The notes: generated from the sequence alone by a model not told the origin. Counted from the stretch's first letter, positions 52,703 to 62,602 are shown. The stretch is DNA of 64,000 nucleotides from Edaphobacter sp. 12200R-103 (GCF_010093025.1 NZ_CP048114.1:1116001-1180000); one strand, 5' to 3'. Program-made: numbers and translations.

Positions 52703-54853
52703 TTACAGCGTCTGGTTCAATTGCTCCATTAATTCTTCGGTTGTGTGAACGGGAGGTAGGCACCCTCTTCCTGTACAGACGACCGCCAGTGCATTTGCCG
52801 ATGCGTCTTTGATACCGGGAAGATGTGGAATCGTCTCCGCCAGCGAAGGAGGAAGGCTCTGAAGCTGCGTTCTCCGCAGACGGATCACGCTCTTGTTTAC
52901 AGCGTAACGAGCCAGTGCGGCAGTTTCCAGCTCTGTTGCAGGGCCGTCTTCACCGATAATGCATACCTGCACGGGCCCCTTCACCATCCTCTGCAGGGCA
53001 AGACCGTAACTCGCCGCATAGAGGCCGAAGTGCTCGACGATCCCGGCAAACGTTTCAACTGTCTCAAGTGCTTTTGCAGCGTAGTCATCACGCTGATTGA
53101 GCGCCTCGAGACGCACCAGAAGCATTGCGGCAACTGAGTTGCCGGCAGGAGTGGGTGAATCCTGCAAGGGCTTTCTGCGGACCGAAAGTGCGCCGATTTT
53201 GTTGCCGGATGTGCTCTCCGTATCAAAGAAAGCGCCTCCGACCATATCGTAGAAACGAGCGATCAGAGTATCGGCGATGCCCTGTGCTGCTTCATAGTAG
53301 CGATGCTCTCCGGTGGCCTCCCACGCGTCCAGCGCGGCATTGGCCAGCGCGGCGTAGTCTTCAAGCGTCCCCGGAACCCGCTTTCCCGGAACACCTTCTC
53401 CATAGACAAGCACATGAGCCAATCCATGTTCAGGATTCCACGTGGCTTTAAGCACGCGATCCAGCGATTTGAGAGCAAACTCGCTGGTTTCGGGGAGATG
53501 CAGCACGCGACCGGCTACAAGATAGGCCGAGATGCACATCGCGTTCCAGCCGACATACATCGTCTTGTCAATATAAGGCGTCGGACGCTTCAGCCTCGCG
53601 GCATACAGCTTTTCCTTCGCAGAGAGCAGCAACGCACTGGCGCGCTCCAGAGCGATCCCATGCTTCACGGCAAGCTGATCGAGAGAGTCTCGGACATGCA
53701 GTACATTCTTCTGCGGGTTGTGGTGCATGTCACCGATCTCGCCGATATCGTAGAAGTCTGCGGCGATCGTCAGCTCCTCAGGCGTCAGCACGGCTGAGGC
53801 TTCCTCCCTGGTCCAGGTAAAGTAATCACCGTCGTCATCAAGGGAGAAATCCGCATCCTGCGAAGAGTAGAAGCCGCCCTGCTCGCGATCGGTCAACCAT
53901 TCATCCATCCACCGGATAATGTCGCGTGCTACGCGTGCGCACTCCGGCTCGACGAAGGTCTGATAGGCGTGGACGTAGTTCTTCAACAACTCGCTGTTGT
54001 CGTACGCCATCTTTTCAAAGTGAGGCACGATCCAATGCTCATCGACAGAGTAGCGATGAAAGCCCCCGGCCAGATGATCGTAGATGCCTCCGCGCGACAT
54101 TTTTTGCAGGGTGACCAATGCGGCCGTCCGCGCTCTCTCCGACTGTTCGGGAGAGGTCGCCGGAGAGACGCGCGAGGCGGCGTCGAGCAGCAGGTCAATC
54201 GCGCCGGAGTGCGGAAACTTTGGCTGAGAACCGAATCCTCCGGAACGCGGATCGAACTGCTTAAGCCCTGCATCGACGAGCTTGGCTACAAGTTCGGGGC
54301 CGGGATTTCCCGCTTTCCCCATAAAGGACTCGTTATGTTCGATGGCCGCCATGACTCCCGCAGCAGAGTCGTTGACATCATCGCGTTTCTGCTGGAACGC
54401 CTCGATCATCGTCATCAGGACTCGTGGAAAGCCGGGTCGTCCATGACGATCCTCCGGTGGGAAATACGTCCCTCCAAAGAAGGGTCTTCCATCCGGAGTC
54501 AGAAATCCTGTGAGCGGCCAGCCGCCTTGTCCGCTGATCGCCGAAACGGCCGCCTGATAGCGCGTATCCACATCCGGGCGCTCGTCGCGGTCGACCTTGA
54601 TCGCAATAAAGTGCTTGTTGATCAGTTCAGCAATTGCTGGATGTTCGTAGGACTCCCGGTCCATGACATGACACCAGTGACACCAGACAGCGCCAATATC
54701 AAGGAGGATGGGCTTATCTTCCTCCTGGGCGCGCGCAAATGCTTCGTCTCCCCACTCATGCCACTGCACGGGCTGATGCATCGCCGACCTGAGATATGCG
54801 GAAGAGGAATTCTTCAGGGCGTTTTCTGTCGCGGTGTTGTTGCTTTCACTCAT
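52703..54853 (-). CDS. thioredoxin-domain protein with six-hairpin-like domain (YyaL/DUF255 family)
   Basis: A 716-residue protein. The N-terminal thioredoxin-like domain has the CxxC-type site in DIGAVWCHWCHVMDRESYEH (about residues 51-70), followed by FIAIKVDRDERPDVD. The central part is an alpha/alpha barrel of the N-acyl-glucosamine 2-epimerase type, with GGIYDHLAGGFHRYSVDEHW and YSSQDADFSLDDDGDYFTWT. No signal peptide is seen, so it should be cytoplasmic. The family is widespread and its role unclear. The start ATG 54853 directly abuts GGGAGG, too close for normal initiation, with TACACT six bases upstream. Confidence 0.94.
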   Translation of the reverse strand: MSESNNTATENALKNSSSAYLRSAMHQPVQWHEWGDEAFARAQEEDKPILLDIGAVWCHWCHVMDRESYEHPAIAELINKHFIAIKVDRDERPDVDTRYQAAVSAISGQGGWPLTGFLTPDGRPFFGGTYFPPEDRHGRPGFPRVLMTMIEAFQQKRDDVNDSAAGVMAAIEHNESFMGKAGNPGPELVAKLVDAGLKQFDPRSGGFGSQPKFPHSGAIDLLLDAASRVSPATSPEQSERARTAALVTLQKMSRGGIYDHLAGGFHRYSVDEHWIVPHFEKMAYDNSELLKNYVHAYQTFVEPECARVARDIIRWMDEWLTDREQGGFYSSQDADFSLDDDGDYFTWTREEASAVLTPEELTIAADFYDIGEIGDMHHNPQKNVLHVRDSLDQLAVKHGIALERASALLLSAKEKLYAARLKRPTPYIDKTMYVGWNAMCISAYLVAGRVLHLPETSEFALKSLDRVLKATWNPEHGLAHVLVYGEGVPGKRVPGTLEDYAALANAALDAWEATGEHRYYEAAQGIADTLIARFYDMVGGAFFDTESTSGNKIGALSVRRKPLQDSPTPAGNSVAAMLLVRLEALNQRDDYAAKALETVETFAGIVEHFGLYAASYGLALQRMVKGPVQVCIIGEDGPATELETAALARYAVNKSVIRLRRTQLQSLPPSLAETIPHLPGIKDASANALAVVCTGRGCLPPVHTTEELMEQLNQTL

Positions 54854-54859
54854 CCTCCC

Positions 54860-54865
54860 AGTGTA
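54860..54865 (-). promoter_or_regulatory. candidate -10 element of the YyaL-like gene (leaderless geometry)
   Basis: On the minus strand TACACT ends six bases before the ATG; the spacer GGGAGG touches the ATG and cannot act at normal Shine-Dalgarno distance. Confidence 0.35.
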
Positions 54866-54902
54866 GTGCAGCCTACACGGTCGTGCCGACGCTCATAGGA
54901 TC

Positions 54903-54939
54903 ACAGAAAAAGGAAAAGGCCCGGAGTCTACGGGCCTTT
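54903..54939 (-). terminator. Rho-independent terminator of the TolC-family gene
   Basis: AAAGGCCCG (54915-54923) pairs with CGGGCCTTT (54931-54939) around a seven-base loop. On the minus strand it is followed by TCCTTTTTCTGTG. It lies 21 bases past the stop of the TolC-family gene. Confidence 0.85.
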
Positions 54940-54960
54940 CCATCGTTGCAGCAAGCAATC

Positions 54961-57111
54961 CTAGTTCTGGGGAGCCGCTGGAGGGGTCGTTGTGAGAGGC
55001 TTCGGCGTCTCCTGCGGCTTTGGCGCCGTGAGACCCGGAATCGCCGGAGGATGCGAAATGTTTCCGGTCGCGGCGTCGACGATGTTGACACCGTATTTAT
55101 CCAGCAGGTTCGACAGCAGCTGACCCAGCGCCACGCGATCCTTTGCATAGGCGGCGGTTGCAGAGATCAACGTGTTATCCGCTGTAGCCAGATTACGCTG
55201 CTGCTGGAGGACCAGTGCCGTCGTCGAAGCCCCCAGCCTGTACTTCTTCTGCTCGGCTTCCAGGCTCTGGACTGCATAGTCCCGGGCAGCCTGCGCGGAC
55301 TGTACCTGGGCGCGATCGTTGGTCAAAGCATACTGGCCGTTGATAACGTTGATGCGAACCTGCGTGTAGAGCTGCTGCAGGCGCATCTGCGACTGGCGAT
55401 ATTCCATCTGCGAGCGTGCCTGGTCGGCCTGCGCAATGCGATTGCGCAGAGGGATGGTGATGTTGACTCCAACTGCCTGATCCGGATACCTGCCATTGAA
55501 GGTATTTGAGAAGACATCATTCAGGCCTCGCGTTGGGTATGAACCCGGAGGGCAGGGCGTTCCAGCGAAATCGCACTGCAAAGCCGGATTCTGCGAGCCG
55601 CCAAGAGCAGAGCCACCATAAAAGGCATACGCATCCACTGTGGGAAGCAATCCATTCTTAAGCGCCTTGATGGTGATCTCATTGTTCTTCATATTCAGGC
55701 TGGCCTGCTCAATCTGAGGATTGTTAGCGTAGGCTTGGCGTACGAGATCCTCAACCGGAGTATCTTCCTCAGGTAGACGATCCAGACTCACACGATCCGT
55801 CGGAATCACAGGGGCATTCGAGAGCTGAGGATCGTTCAGGTTACGCGCAATCGCCTGCTTCATCAAAAGCTGCTGGTACTCAAGATTGGTCTGCGAGGCG
55901 ACCAGAGCCTGCTTGTCCGCTGCCACTGCAGCATCGGAGTTCACTACGTCGAGCGGAGCCAACGTTCCGATCTCGAGCTGTCGGCGGTTGTCGGCCGTCA
56001 ACTGCGTGGACTGCGCCAGTGCGCGCTCCTTCGCCTGCTCATCTTCATAGGCGCTTACCAGACCCCAGTAGATGTTTTCAACCTGGGACACGGTGTACAA
56101 CAGCTGTGCACGGAAAGCAGAATCTGTGATACGGCGGTCGTTCTTCGCTTGAAGAATAAGGCGACCGTTCAGGCCCCATCCAAAGCCCTGCAACAGATGC
56201 TGCGTCACCCGAAGCTGGAACTGAGAGTTCAACTGCGGGCTATAGGACGAACGAACGCTGTTTGTCGTCGTCCGTGAATTGTTGAAGGTGAAGTTGAGCT
56301 GCGTTCCAGTCAGAAACCCCTGCTGATAACCGAAGTTGTAAGTTCCGGTGTTCTGCTTAAGGGTGTCGGTGCCGGTAATCAGGGTGTTGGTCTGCTGAGT
56401 GTTCTGAGATTCGTATTGCAGGTTTCCCGTAAATGTAGGATCCAGATTCGTAGGAAGCGGACCGCCGCCGTTCGTGCTGAGAACAATACCCGTAGCTCCA
56501 GCAGCTCCGCCACCGACTCCGCTCGATGTTCCACCCGGTCCGCCGCCGCCTGCAATGGTGGAGGTCGTGCCACCAATGGTGTTCGTCACCAGGCCGGTCG
56601 AGACACCTCGTAGAGTACCGCCCGCCTTGGTCCGCAAAATGTCGGTATCCGCGATATCCAGGTTGATCCTTGCGATCTCGATGTCGTAGTTGTTTTCCAA
56701 CGCGAGTGTGACAGCGTCGGAGAGGCTGAGATAAATCTTTCCGTCACGCAGCAGCTGAGCCAACTGTGGCGTGTTGCCCAGACGCACCTGCGGCACGGTA
56801 ATCGACGTGTAGGGTGCGATGGGATTCCAGAAGTGACTCCTGGGCTTGGTATAGTCCACTCCTGTGTCGCGCAGATAGAGCGGCTCGGTCGGCTTCGGCT
56901 GAGGAGCCTGGGGCAGCCCGGGAGTCCCAGTCGTATCGGTCACAACCGCCTGCTGTGGCGCCGGAGAGGTCGGGTTTGTCTGGGTCTGCGTCTGATTCTG
57001 GGTCGGCGGCTGAGGCTGCGGTGTTGCCTGCTGGGCCATTACCGGCGGTGTGCTTACGCTCATCAGCAGCAGACTTATACTTGCTGCTGCCTGCATATCC
57101 CTTAGTCTCAC
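54961..57111 (-). CDS. TolC-family outer-membrane efflux protein
   Basis: A 716-residue outer-membrane channel subunit, longer than the usual 450-500. After a signal peptide (residues 1-26, ending VMAQ) comes a Pro/Gln/Thr-rich segment. The first coiled-coil repeat follows (DAVTLALENNYDIEIARINL), interrupted by a Gly/Ser/Thr-rich insertion near residue 190-225. The second half has the alpha-helical repeats typical of TolC (ALAQSTQLTADNRRQLEIGT; ARSQMEYRQSQMRLQQLYTQ), and a Pro-rich tail ends the protein. The frame extends to 57465, but GTG 57111 has GGAG eight bases upstream and gives a proper signal peptide; ATG 57096 is an alternative. No pump genes adjoin it. Confidence 0.9.
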   Translation of the reverse strand: MRLRDMQAAASISLLLMSVSTPPVMAQQATPQPQPPTQNQTQTQTNPTSPAPQQAVVTDTTGTPGLPQAPQPKPTEPLYLRDTGVDYTKPRSHFWNPIAPYTSITVPQVRLGNTPQLAQLLRDGKIYLSLSDAVTLALENNYDIEIARINLDIADTDILRTKAGGTLRGVSTGLVTNTIGGTTSTIAGGGGPGGTSSGVGGGAAGATGIVLSTNGGGPLPTNLDPTFTGNLQYESQNTQQTNTLITGTDTLKQNTGTYNFGYQQGFLTGTQLNFTFNNSRTTTNSVRSSYSPQLNSQFQLRVTQHLLQGFGWGLNGRLILQAKNDRRITDSAFRAQLLYTVSQVENIYWGLVSAYEDEQAKERALAQSTQLTADNRRQLEIGTLAPLDVVNSDAAVAADKQALVASQTNLEYQQLLMKQAIARNLNDPQLSNAPVIPTDRVSLDRLPEEDTPVEDLVRQAYANNPQIEQASLNMKNNEITIKALKNGLLPTVDAYAFYGGSALGGSQNPALQCDFAGTPCPPGSYPTRGLNDVFSNTFNGRYPDQAVGVNITIPLRNRIAQADQARSQMEYRQSQMRLQQLYTQVRINVINGQYALTNDRAQVQSAQAARDYAVQSLEAEQKKYRLGASTTALVLQQQRNLATADNTLISATAAYAKDRVALGQLLSNLLDKYGVNIVDAATGNISHPPAIPGLTAPKPQETPKPLTTTPPAAPQN

Positions 57112-57502
57112 GATGCGATCTCCAACCTTCCCTTTGAATCTGGCCGGGGACTCCCCTGCACTCGGGAGTTCACCGGGAATGCAATTACCAATATCGGCTC
57201 CGTCACAATCACCGCCGGAGCAAGTCGTCTGTACTTTCAGTGTCTTACTAAAGACGCACAGCACCACGCCAAGGACTCTTAAAGATGATGATCCTTCCGG
57301 TACCGTTCGCCACAAATTCTCCAAAGCTGTAACTGGCTTCTGATACGTACTCGGACTGGCTTTCGTTCCGGCGCTTGACTGTTTTTCGGGCTTGTGACCC
57401 GGTAAGTATATCAACCCCATGGAATTATGCGCAGCGCTCCCTGCCGGAAGACTTTCCTCTGTCACATGCCTGGCCGGGCCGTGTTACCGTGCAAGTGGTC
57501 GC
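57112..57502 (+). other. 391-base divergent intergenic region without a recognisable gene
   Basis: This gap separates the TolC-family gene from truA. It contains in-frame extensions of both neighbours but no separate convincing gene, tRNA or long hairpin. It probably holds both promoters; GGAG at 57120-57123 (minus strand) serves the TolC gene. Confidence 0.5.
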
Positions 57503-58306
57503 ATGTCACACTGGAAGCTCACCATTGTCTATGACGGAAGCCCCTATCATGGCTGGCAGATTCAGCCGGGATTGCCAACCGTCCAGGGGGTTCTTGCCGA
57601 GGCAATCCGCCACATCACTGGGGAGACTATTCTTCCACAGGGTTCGGGACGAACCGATACAGGGGTTCATGCGCTTGGGCAGGTTGCGTCTTTCTCCTTG
57701 AAATCGCCAATTCCAGGACCAAACCTTCAGCGCGCTCTCAATAACCTGCTTCCCCCCAGCATTCGTATTCTCAACGCCGAGGCCGTTCCACCGGATTTTC
57801 ACGCGCGGCACAGCGCCGGCCGCAAGATCTATGAATACCGCATTTCCACGCACGCAATCTGTCCGCCGACACTCGCCCGGTTCGTGTGGAACTGCACATG
57901 GCCGCTGGATATGGAAAGGATGCAGGAAGCCGCCCAGCATGTTATCGGAACGCACGACTTTACCTCGTTCGCAGCCGCTACGCCTGACCTTGCCACCCGG
58001 CAGGCCAACGAAACGGAAGATTCGCTTGAGACGCAGGAGAAATCCTCTGTCCGGACCATCTTCGCCTCAAGCTGGCACCGGGAGGAGAGCCTCCTGATCT
58101 ATCGGGTAACAGGCTCCGGATTCCTTCACCATATGGTGCGCAATCTTGTAGGAACCTTGGTAGATGTTGGCCGAGGCAGGACATCGCCGGATGCGCTGCC
58201 AGGCATTCTCGCCGCCCGCGCGCGGCCTGCTGCCGGTCCAACCGCGCCACCTCAGGGTCTCTTTCTCCTGGAAGTCGATTACTGTTTTCCACGGGAATCG
58301 CGCTAA
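57503..58306 (+). CDS. truA: tRNA pseudouridine synthase A
   Basis: A 267-residue enzyme making pseudouridine at positions 38-40 of tRNA anticodon stems. The N-terminal LTIVYDGSPYHGWQIQPGLP and the catalytic Asp in GSGRTDTGVHALGQVASFSL are clear. The C-terminal half has SAGRKIYEYRISTHA and GSGFLHHMVRNLVGTLVDVG. ATG 57503 gives the standard N-terminus; the frame runs upstream to 57419 without support. It is followed after 15 bases by an M20 peptidase gene on the same strand. Confidence 0.97.
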   Translation: MSHWKLTIVYDGSPYHGWQIQPGLPTVQGVLAEAIRHITGETILPQGSGRTDTGVHALGQVASFSLKSPIPGPNLQRALNNLLPPSIRILNAEAVPPDFHARHSAGRKIYEYRISTHAICPPTLARFVWNCTWPLDMERMQEAAQHVIGTHDFTSFAAATPDLATRQANETEDSLETQEKSSVRTIFASSWHREESLLIYRVTGSGFLHHMVRNLVGTLVDVGRGRTSPDALPGILAARARPAAGPTAPPQGLFLLEVDYCFPRESR

Positions 58307-58321
58307 CCTTCAAGGAAACGG

Positions 58322-59587
58322 ATGACGGACTCCTCCTACCTGCGTATCAACCGCCTCGCAACGCTCACCGCGGTACATCGTGCCTTCCACTGGCTCCATC
58401 TGCACCAGCCGCAACTTCGACGATGGCTGCTTGAGATGGTACGGATTCCCGCTCCTCCCTTTGGGGAACATGCCCGCGCCGCATGGTTTATCGAGCGCTT
58501 TCAGACGCTCGGGTTGACGAATGTACATCTTGACCCGGAAGGAAACGCACTGGCTGAGTTTGCGCCCGAGGATGGTTCGGCGGAAAACAGCCCGATCATC
58601 CTAATCTCGGCTCACCTCGATACCGTCTTTCCTGCCGGAACATTGTGCGATCCCCTGGAGACAGACGACGATTCACGCATTCATGGCCCCGGGGTATGCG
58701 ATAACGCCGCTGGACTTTCTGCACTGCTGGCGATGGCCGCGGCGTTGCGTTACGCGAAGGTCAACCCACCATCCACCATCCTGTTCGCCGCCAACGTTGG
58801 GGAGGAGGGTGAGGGTGATCTTCGCGGCATGCGCCATCTCTTTCTGGAAGGTCCCTACAAAAATCGGATAGCGGCCGCCCTGGCTCTCGAAGGCAGTGGA
58901 ACCGCTGTGGTTACCCGTGCCCTGGGAAGTCTTCGCTTCCGCTGCACGATCCATGGCCCGGGAGGGCACTCCTGGTCGGATGCCGGGACCCCCAACCCGA
59001 TTCTTCTGCTCAGTCGCGCGCTCACGGCGATCTCCGAGCTGCCTCTGCCCTCTTCACCCCTCACGACTCTGAATGTGGGGCACATCGCTGGCGGCACGTC
59101 CGTCAACTCGATTCCGGCCTCGGCAAGCGCACTGCTGGAGCTTCGATCGAGCGACGCCCATATCCTGCGAAACGCCTCGCTGCAGATTCGGCGCATTCTG
59201 ACCGCATCGGTCGCTCCCTTCGAATCGCTCTACCCGGCAGTAAGTCTCGAGATAAAGCCGGTTGGAGAGCGGCCTGCGGGTCACCTTCCTGATGACTCGG
59301 CTCTTCTCGCGGCGCTGCGTGGCGTCGACCGGCACTTCTCTCTTCGAACCGAGCTGCGCCTGGGATCGACAGACGCCAATCTCCCTTTCTCGCTGGGGAT
59401 TCCTGCGCTGGCGATCGGTACTGGCGGTACTGGCGGCAATATCCACACTCTTGAGGAGTGGTATGACCCGGCAGGGCGGGAGATGGCTCTGCGCCGCCTG
59501 TTACTCCTGCTTCTTGCGGTTACACAGATAGCTCCGCAGCTCGCAGATGAGGCTTCGAAGCAGGAGAGCCGCGCTGCGGCCGACTGA
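58322..59587 (+). CDS. M20-family metallopeptidase
   Basis: A 421-residue zinc peptidase. Metal-ligand motifs are His-Asp in LISAHLDTVFPAG, Asp in IHGPGVCDNAAGLSALLAMA, and the catalytic Glu pair in FAANVGEEGEGDLRGMRHLF. A dimerisation domain with GPGGHSWSDAGTPNPILLLS follows, and the last His ligand may be in GGNIHTLEEWYDP. It is close to the tripeptidase T / PepT-like branch, but could act on other acylated amino compounds. AAGGAAACGG precedes the ATG. The acetylornithine deacetylase family is related, but the length and motifs fit peptidases better. Confidence 0.92.
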   Translation: MTDSSYLRINRLATLTAVHRAFHWLHLHQPQLRRWLLEMVRIPAPPFGEHARAAWFIERFQTLGLTNVHLDPEGNALAEFAPEDGSAENSPIILISAHLDTVFPAGTLCDPLETDDDSRIHGPGVCDNAAGLSALLAMAAALRYAKVNPPSTILFAANVGEEGEGDLRGMRHLFLEGPYKNRIAAALALEGSGTAVVTRALGSLRFRCTIHGPGGHSWSDAGTPNPILLLSRALTAISELPLPSSPLTTLNVGHIAGGTSVNSIPASASALLELRSSDAHILRNASLQIRRILTASVAPFESLYPAVSLEIKPVGERPAGHLPDDSALLAALRGVDRHFSLRTELRLGSTDANLPFSLGIPALAIGTGGTGGNIHTLEEWYDPAGREMALRRLLLLLLAVTQIAPQLADEASKQESRAAAD

Positions 59588-59625
59588 GACTTTAGAATTT
59601 TGTTCGTAGTGAAGCTTCCTTCGCC

Positions 59626-60579
59626 ATGTCCAGAGCAGAGTTGCAGCGCCTGAGCCCATCCACAATCGCCCATCTTTTGCTCCTGGCTGTGGTACTCATC
59701 TGGGGCGCTACGTTCGTCCTTATTAAGGACGCGCTTCAGGATGTTTCGCCCCTTCTCTTCAATCTCTTGCGGATGGCCCTGGCGGCAGTTGCCCTCGCCT
59801 TCATCAATCGACGGCACCTGCGTGCGGTTACTCGTCATGGCCTCTTGGCAGGCGCCATCGTCGGGATATTTCTAGCGGCGGGCTATCAATTCCAGACATC
59901 GGGACTTGCGCGGACCACGGCGGTTAAATCTGCCTTCATCACCGGGACGGTGGTCGTATTTGTGCCCCTCCTGACGATGATTCCCTCCCTGAGGCCCGCA
60001 TCAGCGCCTGTTCCGCAAGCGTCCTCTCTTGCAGGAGCGCTGCTTGCCTTTGGTGGGCTTGTGCTCCTTACCACTCCTGCAGCAACCAGATGGGGAAATC
60101 TCTTCAGCTCAATCGGCACCGGGGATCTTCTTACACTGCTGTGCGCCATTGCCTTTGCCGGCCATCTGCTCGCGCTGGCACACACATCCACCAAGATTCC
60201 CATTCCTCAACTGGCAACGCTCCAAATTGCCTTTGCAGCTTTGTTGATGGTGCTTACGCTTCCACTCGGAGGCACAGTCTACCTGAATGTCACTCCACGG
60301 CTTATCGTTGCGCTGCTTGTGACTGCGCTTCTGGCCACAGCGGCAGCTTTCACGATTCAAAGCTGGGCGCAGCAGCATCTTCCGCCCACCCATACGGCAC
60401 TCCTTCTTACCCTCGAACCTGTCTTCGCCTGGCTGACATCGTTCCTCTTTCTCGGGGAGAGACTGAGTGCGCGTTCCCTGACTGGCGCTCTGCTGATTCT
60501 TGCAGGCATCCTCCTGACAGAACTCATCCCGCACCCGCACCCCATCTCAGAGCATCCTTCTGATTCCGTGCAATACTAA
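59626..60579 (+). CDS. DMT-superfamily EamA transporter
   Basis: A 317-residue inner-membrane protein with ten hydrophobic helices arranged as two EamA repeats. The first repeat begins LLLAVVLIWGATFVLIKDAL and includes SGLARTTAVKSAFITGTVVV. The second ends with LPPTHTALLLTLEPVFAWLT and LGERLSARSLTGALLILAGI. Such exporters move amino acids or other metabolites. A TAGAAT hexamer at 59593-59598 is a possible -10. The substrate cannot be inferred. Confidence 0.93.
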   Translation: MSRAELQRLSPSTIAHLLLLAVVLIWGATFVLIKDALQDVSPLLFNLLRMALAAVALAFINRRHLRAVTRHGLLAGAIVGIFLAAGYQFQTSGLARTTAVKSAFITGTVVVFVPLLTMIPSLRPASAPVPQASSLAGALLAFGGLVLLTTPAATRWGNLFSSIGTGDLLTLLCAIAFAGHLLALAHTSTKIPIPQLATLQIAFAALLMVLTLPLGGTVYLNVTPRLIVALLVTALLATAAAFTIQSWAQQHLPPTHTALLLTLEPVFAWLTSFLFLGERLSARSLTGALLILAGILLTELIPHPHPISEHPSDSVQY

Positions 60580-60752
60580 CTTCCGCCAGCCGCGGCAACA
60601 TTTGCCTCTCCTTCGCGTCTAATTACGGGGAATGAGCCGCTCAAGCTAATTCCGCGGCCTACCCCATCACGCCCGGGGACTATACTTAAAACTTGGTCTG
60701 TCGTGCTCCAGTTGACAGACAAGGAAGCAAACGAAAGAGGTCTGATTTCTTA

Positions 60753-62402
60753 ATGGATACACCGACAAGAAAGTTCAAGAGCTGGTTCGAACGCACGCGC
60801 AGCCATCGCCTTACGACGACCTTCGCCCTTCTGGCCACGCTTTCGGCCGGCATCCTGGTGGGCTCGGTCATTACCGGCGGTGTCAGCGGCAAAGAGCAGG
60901 CGCCTGACAGCTCTGACGCGAAGCCGCTGACCATTCCGGCAGCGAAGACGCTTTCGAATGGCTTTTCTCAGATCGCCAAGCAGGTGGGGCCTGCTGTCGT
61001 TAACATCAATACCGAATCTCTGCCGAAACAACTCGACAATCGGCGTGGCCGTCGCGGACCTCAGAGGGGGACACCGGGTGATGATGACGATCAGCAGAAC
61101 GATATGCAGGATTTCTTCAATCGCTTCTTCGGGAATCCTGGTGGAGGCGATGATGGCGATGGCATGATGGGAGCTGAACGGAGAGCTCTTGGGTCAGGGT
61201 TCATCGTCGACCCCCGCGGTTACATCATCACGAACAACCATGTTGTGGATAAAGCTGACAAAATCTACGTCCGGCTTTCGACCGATCCTAATAACGGGCC
61301 GGACTCCGAGGGCCGTCCCGCAAAGATAATCGGAACCGACAAGGACACCGATATCGCTGTCATCAAGATCGAGTCAGACAAACCTCTCCCGACCATAAAG
61401 CTCGGAAATTCTGACGGAGCGCAGGTCGGAGACTGGGTTCTGGCGATTGGCAGCCCGTTTGGCCTTTCGCAGACAGTCTCGGCCGGTATCGTCTCGGCCA
61501 AGAACCGCTCCATCGATGAACCATCGCCTTCAGGGATTTCGCAATCCCAGTTCCAGCGCTTCATCCAGACGGATGCCGCCATCAACCCCGGTAACTCCGG
61601 CGGTCCACTAGTCAATATGGATGGCGAGGTCATTGGAATGAACACTGCGATCTATACCCAGTCGATGGGATCGCAGGGTGTGGGATTTGCGATGCCGTCC
61701 AACATCATCGCAAACGTCTACAACATGTTGATCGGACCGGAACACAAGGTCGTGCGCGGCTCTATCGGCATCAGCTTCCAGTCTTCAACCAGTTCTGCAG
61801 TTGGCCGTATCTACGGTTTCAAGAACGGGATTATCGTTTCCACCGTGACGCCGAACGGCGGGGCGGCCAAGGCTGGCATCAAGCCGGGTGACGTCATTGT
61901 CTCCATCGACGGCCGCCAGATTAAGGACGGCGACGATCTGGTGAACGACATCTCGGGACGGAAGGTTGGGAGCACCGTCAAGCTGGGGTATCTCCGTGAT
62001 GGCAAGCAGGGTACGGCAGACGTCACCATCGGGGATCGCGCCAAGACCTATGCGGACCTGATGGGTGACAACGGTGATGACGATAACTCCCCGCAGGAGT
62101 CCGATGCCGGACAGACGAAGCTGGGCATCACGGTAGCGGCCATTCCGGCCTCGGTAGCGCAGAAGACCGGCATCAGCCGTGGCGTCATCGTGATGAGCGT
62201 GCGTCCAGGCTCGTTCGCAGACGAGATCGGGCTTGGCAAGGGAGCAATCATCACCGAGATCAACAAGAAGGCTGTAACAGACGAAGCGTCATACAGAAGC
62301 ATCGTCTCCGGCCTCAAATCCAAGGATGACGTGGTGTTCGTCATCCATTCGCCTCTACGAAAGGACAGCGGCAACTCCTACGTGGGAGGAACGCTTCCAT
62401 AA
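60753..62402 (+). CDS. Do-like periplasmic serine protease (DegP/HtrA family)
   Basis: A 549-residue envelope quality-control protease. One N-terminal hydrophobic segment (about residues 25-45) acts as signal or anchor. The trypsin-like domain has the triad His in YIITNNHVVDKADKIYVRLS, Asp in KDTDIAVIKIE, and Ser in INPGNSGGPLVNMDGEV. A regulatory loop rich in Asp and Gly (about 110-145) precedes it. Two PDZ domains follow, the first around GAAKAGIKPGDVIVSIDGRQ. ATG 60753 is chosen over TTG 60693 since it gives the normal N-terminus. A TATACT hexamer at 60682-60687 is a likely -10. Confidence 0.95.
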   Translation: MDTPTRKFKSWFERTRSHRLTTTFALLATLSAGILVGSVITGGVSGKEQAPDSSDAKPLTIPAAKTLSNGFSQIAKQVGPAVVNINTESLPKQLDNRRGRRGPQRGTPGDDDDQQNDMQDFFNRFFGNPGGGDDGDGMMGAERRALGSGFIVDPRGYIITNNHVVDKADKIYVRLSTDPNNGPDSEGRPAKIIGTDKDTDIAVIKIESDKPLPTIKLGNSDGAQVGDWVLAIGSPFGLSQTVSAGIVSAKNRSIDEPSPSGISQSQFQRFIQTDAAINPGNSGGPLVNMDGEVIGMNTAIYTQSMGSQGVGFAMPSNIIANVYNMLIGPEHKVVRGSIGISFQSSTSSAVGRIYGFKNGIIVSTVTPNGGAAKAGIKPGDVIVSIDGRQIKDGDDLVNDISGRKVGSTVKLGYLRDGKQGTADVTIGDRAKTYADLMGDNGDDDNSPQESDAGQTKLGITVAAIPASVAQKTGISRGVIVMSVRPGSFADEIGLGKGAIITEINKKAVTDEASYRSIVSGLKSKDDVVFVIHSPLRKDSGNSYVGGTLP

Positions 62403-62414
62403 GACATCACCTGG

Positions 62415-62446
62415 TCCTTTGCGGGATCTCCCGGTCCCGCAAAGGA
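62415..62446 (+). terminator. long perfect hairpin after the protease gene
   Basis: TCCTTTGCGGGA (62415-62426) and TCCCGCAAAGGA (62435-62446) pair perfectly over 12 bases around an eight-base loop, 12 bases after the protease stop. No T-tract follows directly; it may act together with the next hairpin. Confidence 0.6.
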
Positions 62447-62456
62447 TTAATGTCCT

Positions 62457-62488
62457 GCATGTTTCCCCTTTGGGAAACATGCATTTTT
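62457..62488 (+). terminator. Rho-independent terminator after the protease gene
   Basis: GCATGTTTCCC (62457-62467) and GGGAAACATGC (62472-62482) form an 11-pair stem with a CTTT loop, followed by ATTTTT. This is a canonical intrinsic terminator. Confidence 0.9.
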
Positions 62489-62602
62489 ATGGGAATCTTT
62501 TCCTTGCATTCTGCGAGCCGGCAACGATACCCTACCGCAAAGAGTTCGGCAGAATTGCACGGTACTCTGCCCTCACACACTGTAGCGCGAGGTTTTTTCT
62601 TC

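Noticed and set aside
58322..59587. argE (acetylornithine deacetylase), which would complete the arginine pathway
   Set aside because: The motifs and the location after truA fit a general M20 peptidase better; no specific support for ArgE.
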